A DNA stretch of 64,000 nucleotides, from NCBI GenBank assembly GCA_900175165.2, contig FWWN02000668.1, positions 124,001-188,000 of the forward strand. Direction: 5' to 3'. The notes below the pieces were generated by a model. That model was given only the letters and a program-made list of their open reading frames with translations, was not told the DNA's origin and made no database searches. A program made the position numbers and the translations under genes. The stretch comes from Rhizomucor pusillus (Eukaryota > Mucoromycota > Mucoromycetes > Mucorales > Lichtheimiaceae). Shown one piece after another: positions 60,787 through 64,000 of the stretch; position 1 is the first letter of the stretch; every line of letters starts with the position of its first letter.

Positions 60787-63378
60787 ATCGATGCAAGAGA
60801 GGAGGAGGATGGAGGCGGACGGGGATAAGAAGAAAAAGAGAAGAAGAATGGAAACGGAAGAGATGTATTGAGGAAAGAAAGAGAGAGATAATAAAAAGAA
60901 AAGAAGAAAAGAAGACGATTCCCGCACTTTCTGTAGGGAGGAAAACGGATTCTTATAATGGGATTTCAAAAGTAGAGTCTTGTCTCCACCCCCTCCCACC
61001 CCCAACCCGCTCCCTGTGGCAAAAGCTGCATGTTGTCTCTGCGAGTGTAACGAGAGAGCAATCGGTGTTAGGCAAGTACCCTTTCTGATCGGAGGCGTCT
61101 CCGATCACACACGCCTGCTATCCTCCCCCAGCCAGGTCGGCTTCCATTCGCCGAACGGAGACCCCGGACCGATCTGTTTGTTCGTTACTTCTTACAATTA
61201 TGACTTTTATGGCCTAAGCTGTGGCAAACGTACCACTTTAGAAATCATGCGACCCGCAGAGTGCTACCTACCATCATGTCAAAGCGCAGCACTTTCTCCT
61301 CGCGCGTCCGATGACGATACGCGTTTCTGTGCTGCCGCCGGGACGCCCAAAGAACCCTAAAGTCTTTCGATGGAAAACTCTGTGGTAGCAAACTGTTTTA
61401 CATCTGTTTACGAGCACTTCCATGGCGTAAATGCACATAACTTTCCCAGCATAAAGGGACAATGCAAAAATGGATGGGCCTTTTTCAATGCCCCGGTCGT
61501 CCTGTTACTTTCCATGGAAATTACACATTTCTAGGCTATTCTAGCGAGCAAAAGTTTTTGGTCTCGCCGTTTCAATCAATGATAGCTGCTGGAAATGCTA
61601 GATGACAGGGAAAAAATAGAAATGCTTAAAAAAGACTTTAGTTATCTTCGACGGCCTTCGATGGCTCTACATAGTCGTTCCACCAACAAGCTTGCTTTTA
61701 TATACTCATTGCAAGCACGCGTTAAGCATGAAGCATGATCCGCCGTCAATTCAACGACTATTTCCCACCCCTAAATCGAAGTGCAATTAGCAAACATGGT
61801 CTGGTGATACCTTGTGTTTTATTACAAATGATGAATGTAAAATACAACGACTTAGAGAGAATATATTCCATGATATAAAGCCATAAGAGAAGAATCAGCT
61901 AAAATAAGCACGCACACGCTGACAATGGAGGACCTAAACCTGAATTATTTATTTTCACGCTGCAGGCTCCGCCTTCATCGTGTTCATGCATATTGTTGCT
62001 TGAAGTGCTACGCCCTGCTAAAGAGCAGCTTGCAGATAGATTATCAGCCTCTTGCATACGCGCTTGCCACGCTATACCTTCTCAGAGAGAGGCGATCGCT
62101 TTGCTCGTCGGGATAGCTTCGTCTACATAGATAAGATGTTGACGTTGGTAAGAGACAGGACGAGTTTCCCCAAGCATGAATCTACCAGCTCGTGCTGTCC
62201 ATCTGTCCTCACTTCCACCACCTGAGAAATGTGATCAGAAAATTGCATGGTTGACAGGTTGCTAAGCATTCTCATACGTAATGCAAAAATGTCACATCGC
62301 ATGCGCAGAGTAGGAGCTCCGCGGGATGATATCGAGCTTCGTTCCTGCTGCTGTCATCACGATTTGACAATCAATTATTCCCCCGCGACCCCCCCCCCGA
62401 AACACCGGACGGCAGATGTCAGTCAGGAACTCACCGCCGCCGACGGTTGTCAATTGATGGATGATCACCTGGTTCGCAGCAGCAGATGAAGCATCAAAGG
62501 AGCAGCAGCGGCAGCCGCAGCCATTGGTCCTCTTTGCTCTGCTCCGCAAATAACCAAATAACAACAAGACGCAGCAGCATGCATGCGCCGGACCCCATTG
62601 CCACGGTAACACTGTAGTACACTCTTTTCAGAAAGCAAATCCCTATCCATTGTTGTTGTGTGTCTGTTCCAACTTGCTCACAGAAGCTCCTTCGATATAG
62701 CTGCTTATAGAATAGAAAAGATCATTGAAAAGAACGGTGGACTCACACATTCCGTTTGCAGGTCCTCGCTGGCCATGAATAAGATTTTTTTGATCATCGG
62801 TTGTTCATTGCCTATGATTGCTGACAGATAGAAATTGTCGATCGACGACTCACCGGACGAGGTATTACTGTTTTCGACCGCGAGATATCAGCAGACGTTC
62901 TGTCCATTCCCGTTACGATGGATCCCAATGGTTAATCCAAATAAGCTCTGTAACGATAACGTGTCTTTTTTATCGATACATACATTTCATGATCTAAAAC
63001 CTTCTTATCACTTCTATAAGTTTCCGGCTGGAACACTCGCAGGGAAACTGAATCTCAATGTTCTGCACCAATTTGCAGGCCCATTTTTGTTACTTTGCTG
63101 CCTCCACAACCATTCGGTAACATCCTGCCTTGTAGGTCAGCTGCAGTCAAGCGCTTCAGAGTGATCTTTTCTGGATATAGCTCGCAGTTTCAAGTGCTCT
63201 TATCAAATCCTCAATTCCCTCTCCATAGAGAATGCAAAAATATGACATCCTTTGCCAAAGCAAATTCACACAAAACTCTTCCCGAAGAGATATGTGCAAT
63301 TAATCTAGCTTCGTAAGTGACATAGGAGATGAGATTTCTGCCAGATGTATTATCATGTTGCTATATTTTTTGGTCTAA
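60787..63378. other. Gene-free interval
   Basis: About 2.6 kb between the RhoGEF start and the IFRD stop. A purine-rich run on the plus strand (about 60800-60915) lies upstream of the RhoGEF. A C-tract occurs at about 62390-62398 and CAG-type triplets at about 62478-62520. A short plus-strand stretch near 61330-61375 (GRPKNPKVFRWKTLW) looks faintly coding but leads nowhere. Nothing else was recognised on either strand. Confidence 0.45.
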
Positions 63379-64000
63379 TCAACGCCCTTTGGACATTTTC
63401 AATCTGCGAGCTCGATCGCGCTTACCAGCGGCCGATTGAGCAGACAGCATCAAGTCTTCATCCTCTCCTTCGAAACCAAAGGCTGTGCCGACAGTCTCCT
63501 CCTCCAGCTCTTCTCCGCCAGATTCAGATGATTCTTCTTGAGTTCCTGCGAAAACTGCTTGCAGCAATTCATTTTCCTACCAATGTTTATTATCAGCATA
63601 AGAGGAAGCTTACAAAATAAATGACAGCCTATCCTGTAACTTACCTGGAGATGCCTGGCGAGACCAGGACCGAGAAAGTTCCGAAACGCAGCCAGCTCAA
63701 CCTGTTGTGCTAAACGGAACGATATTTTCGGTCGTTAAAGAAAATGCAGAATGATTTATCGCCGCGGGAGAGAAAGAGAGAGAAAGAACTCACCCCATCC
63801 ACGAAAATGTAGCAAAGTACCGCCGATTTTGAGCCTATGTTTCGGCCGATCACCATTTTCTACGCTCCGGTTGATATCACGGAAAGCTGTCCTCTGCTCC
63901 TTTCGATCTTGCTTGTTGACACGTTTGTTGCTGTCAGTTGATAAACGCTGCAGCGCGTCTTTGAGCTCGTCCATCTCGACGTATTCGGGAGTCGCGCCAT
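63379..64000 (-). CDS. Interferon-related developmental regulator (IFRD)-family protein, C-terminal part (5' partial)
   Basis: The coding sequence runs in from the right edge: YVEMDELKDALQRLSTDSNK, then KQDRKEQRTAFRDINRSVEN and PKHRLKIGGTLLHFRGW. An intron leads to QQVELAAFRNFLGPGLARHL and a further intron to ENELLQAVFAGTQEES. An acidic run and a basic end (KRDRARRLKMSKGR) close the protein at 63379. The Q-RK-QR--FRDI---VENG block followed by L-AFR-FLG-GL--HLQENELLQ-VF is the conserved C-terminal IFRD domain. Family members are armadillo-like proteins linked to transcription and, more recently, ribosome regulation. The Met at 63974 is internal; the true start lies outside the window. Confidence 0.75.

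Noticed and set aside
61274..61462. Stretch near GRPKNPKVFRWKTLW (plus) as a ubiquitin-domain protein fragment
   Set aside because: The resemblance covers only about 15 residues, no neighbouring exon continues it, and the context is non-coding.

Overview
The window is nuclear DNA from a filamentous fungus. Genes lie on both strands and are cut by many short introns (mostly about 45-70 nt), so most proteins must be stitched across frames. The gene set (class IV-type chitin synthase, THI5-type HMP-P synthase, SUT/SLC45-type sugar transporter, MT-A70-type adenine methyltransferase, FLVCR-like transporter) and the very short introns suggest an early-diverging fungus, most likely Mucoromycota/Mucorales. 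I cannot name the species. All exon limits were drawn by eye from reading frame and GT/GC...AG signals.

Layout. 1-3.7 kb: the 3' part of an MT-A70 methyltransferase-like gene, then an FkbM-type methyltransferase with a signal anchor and proline-rich stem. 3.9-10.1 kb: COG2 (Golgi tethering), deoxyribose-phosphate aldolase, and mitochondrial Phe-tRNA synthetase. 10.1-13.4 kb: gene-poor, with one possible small gene and a decayed retroelement gag fragment. 13.4-31.9 kb: dense, with SUT-type sugar/H+ symporter, RRG9/neugrin-like protein, MTHFR, NHP6-like HMG protein, USB1, chitin synthase, calmodulin, THI20-like HMP(-P) kinase/TenA, and an FLVCR-like MFS transporter. 31.9-35.9 kb: no firm gene, but two diverged copies of one unknown gene in inverted orientation. 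35.9-45.7 kb: an IQ/coiled-coil protein and a P4-ATPase flippase. 47.3-60.8 kb: a Ser/Pro-rich protein, THI5, PDS5, a TPR (Mgr3-like) mitochondrial protein and a RhoGEF. 60.8-63.4 kb: gene-free. The window ends inside an IFRD-family gene.

The most striking item is a canonical thiamine-pyrophosphate (TPP) riboswitch aptamer at 48784-48869 on the minus strand. It lies downstream of the THI5 stop codon and just before an AATAAA signal, so it sits in the 3' UTR. This is the arrangement known from plant THIC genes; the well-studied fungal TPP riboswitches are in 5' introns. Splice-like sites lie right after the stop codon and just upstream of the aptamer, which suggests TPP-controlled splicing or 3'-end choice. 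A second thiamine gene (THI20-like) lies about 20 kb away, tail-to-tail with the FLVCR-like transporter.
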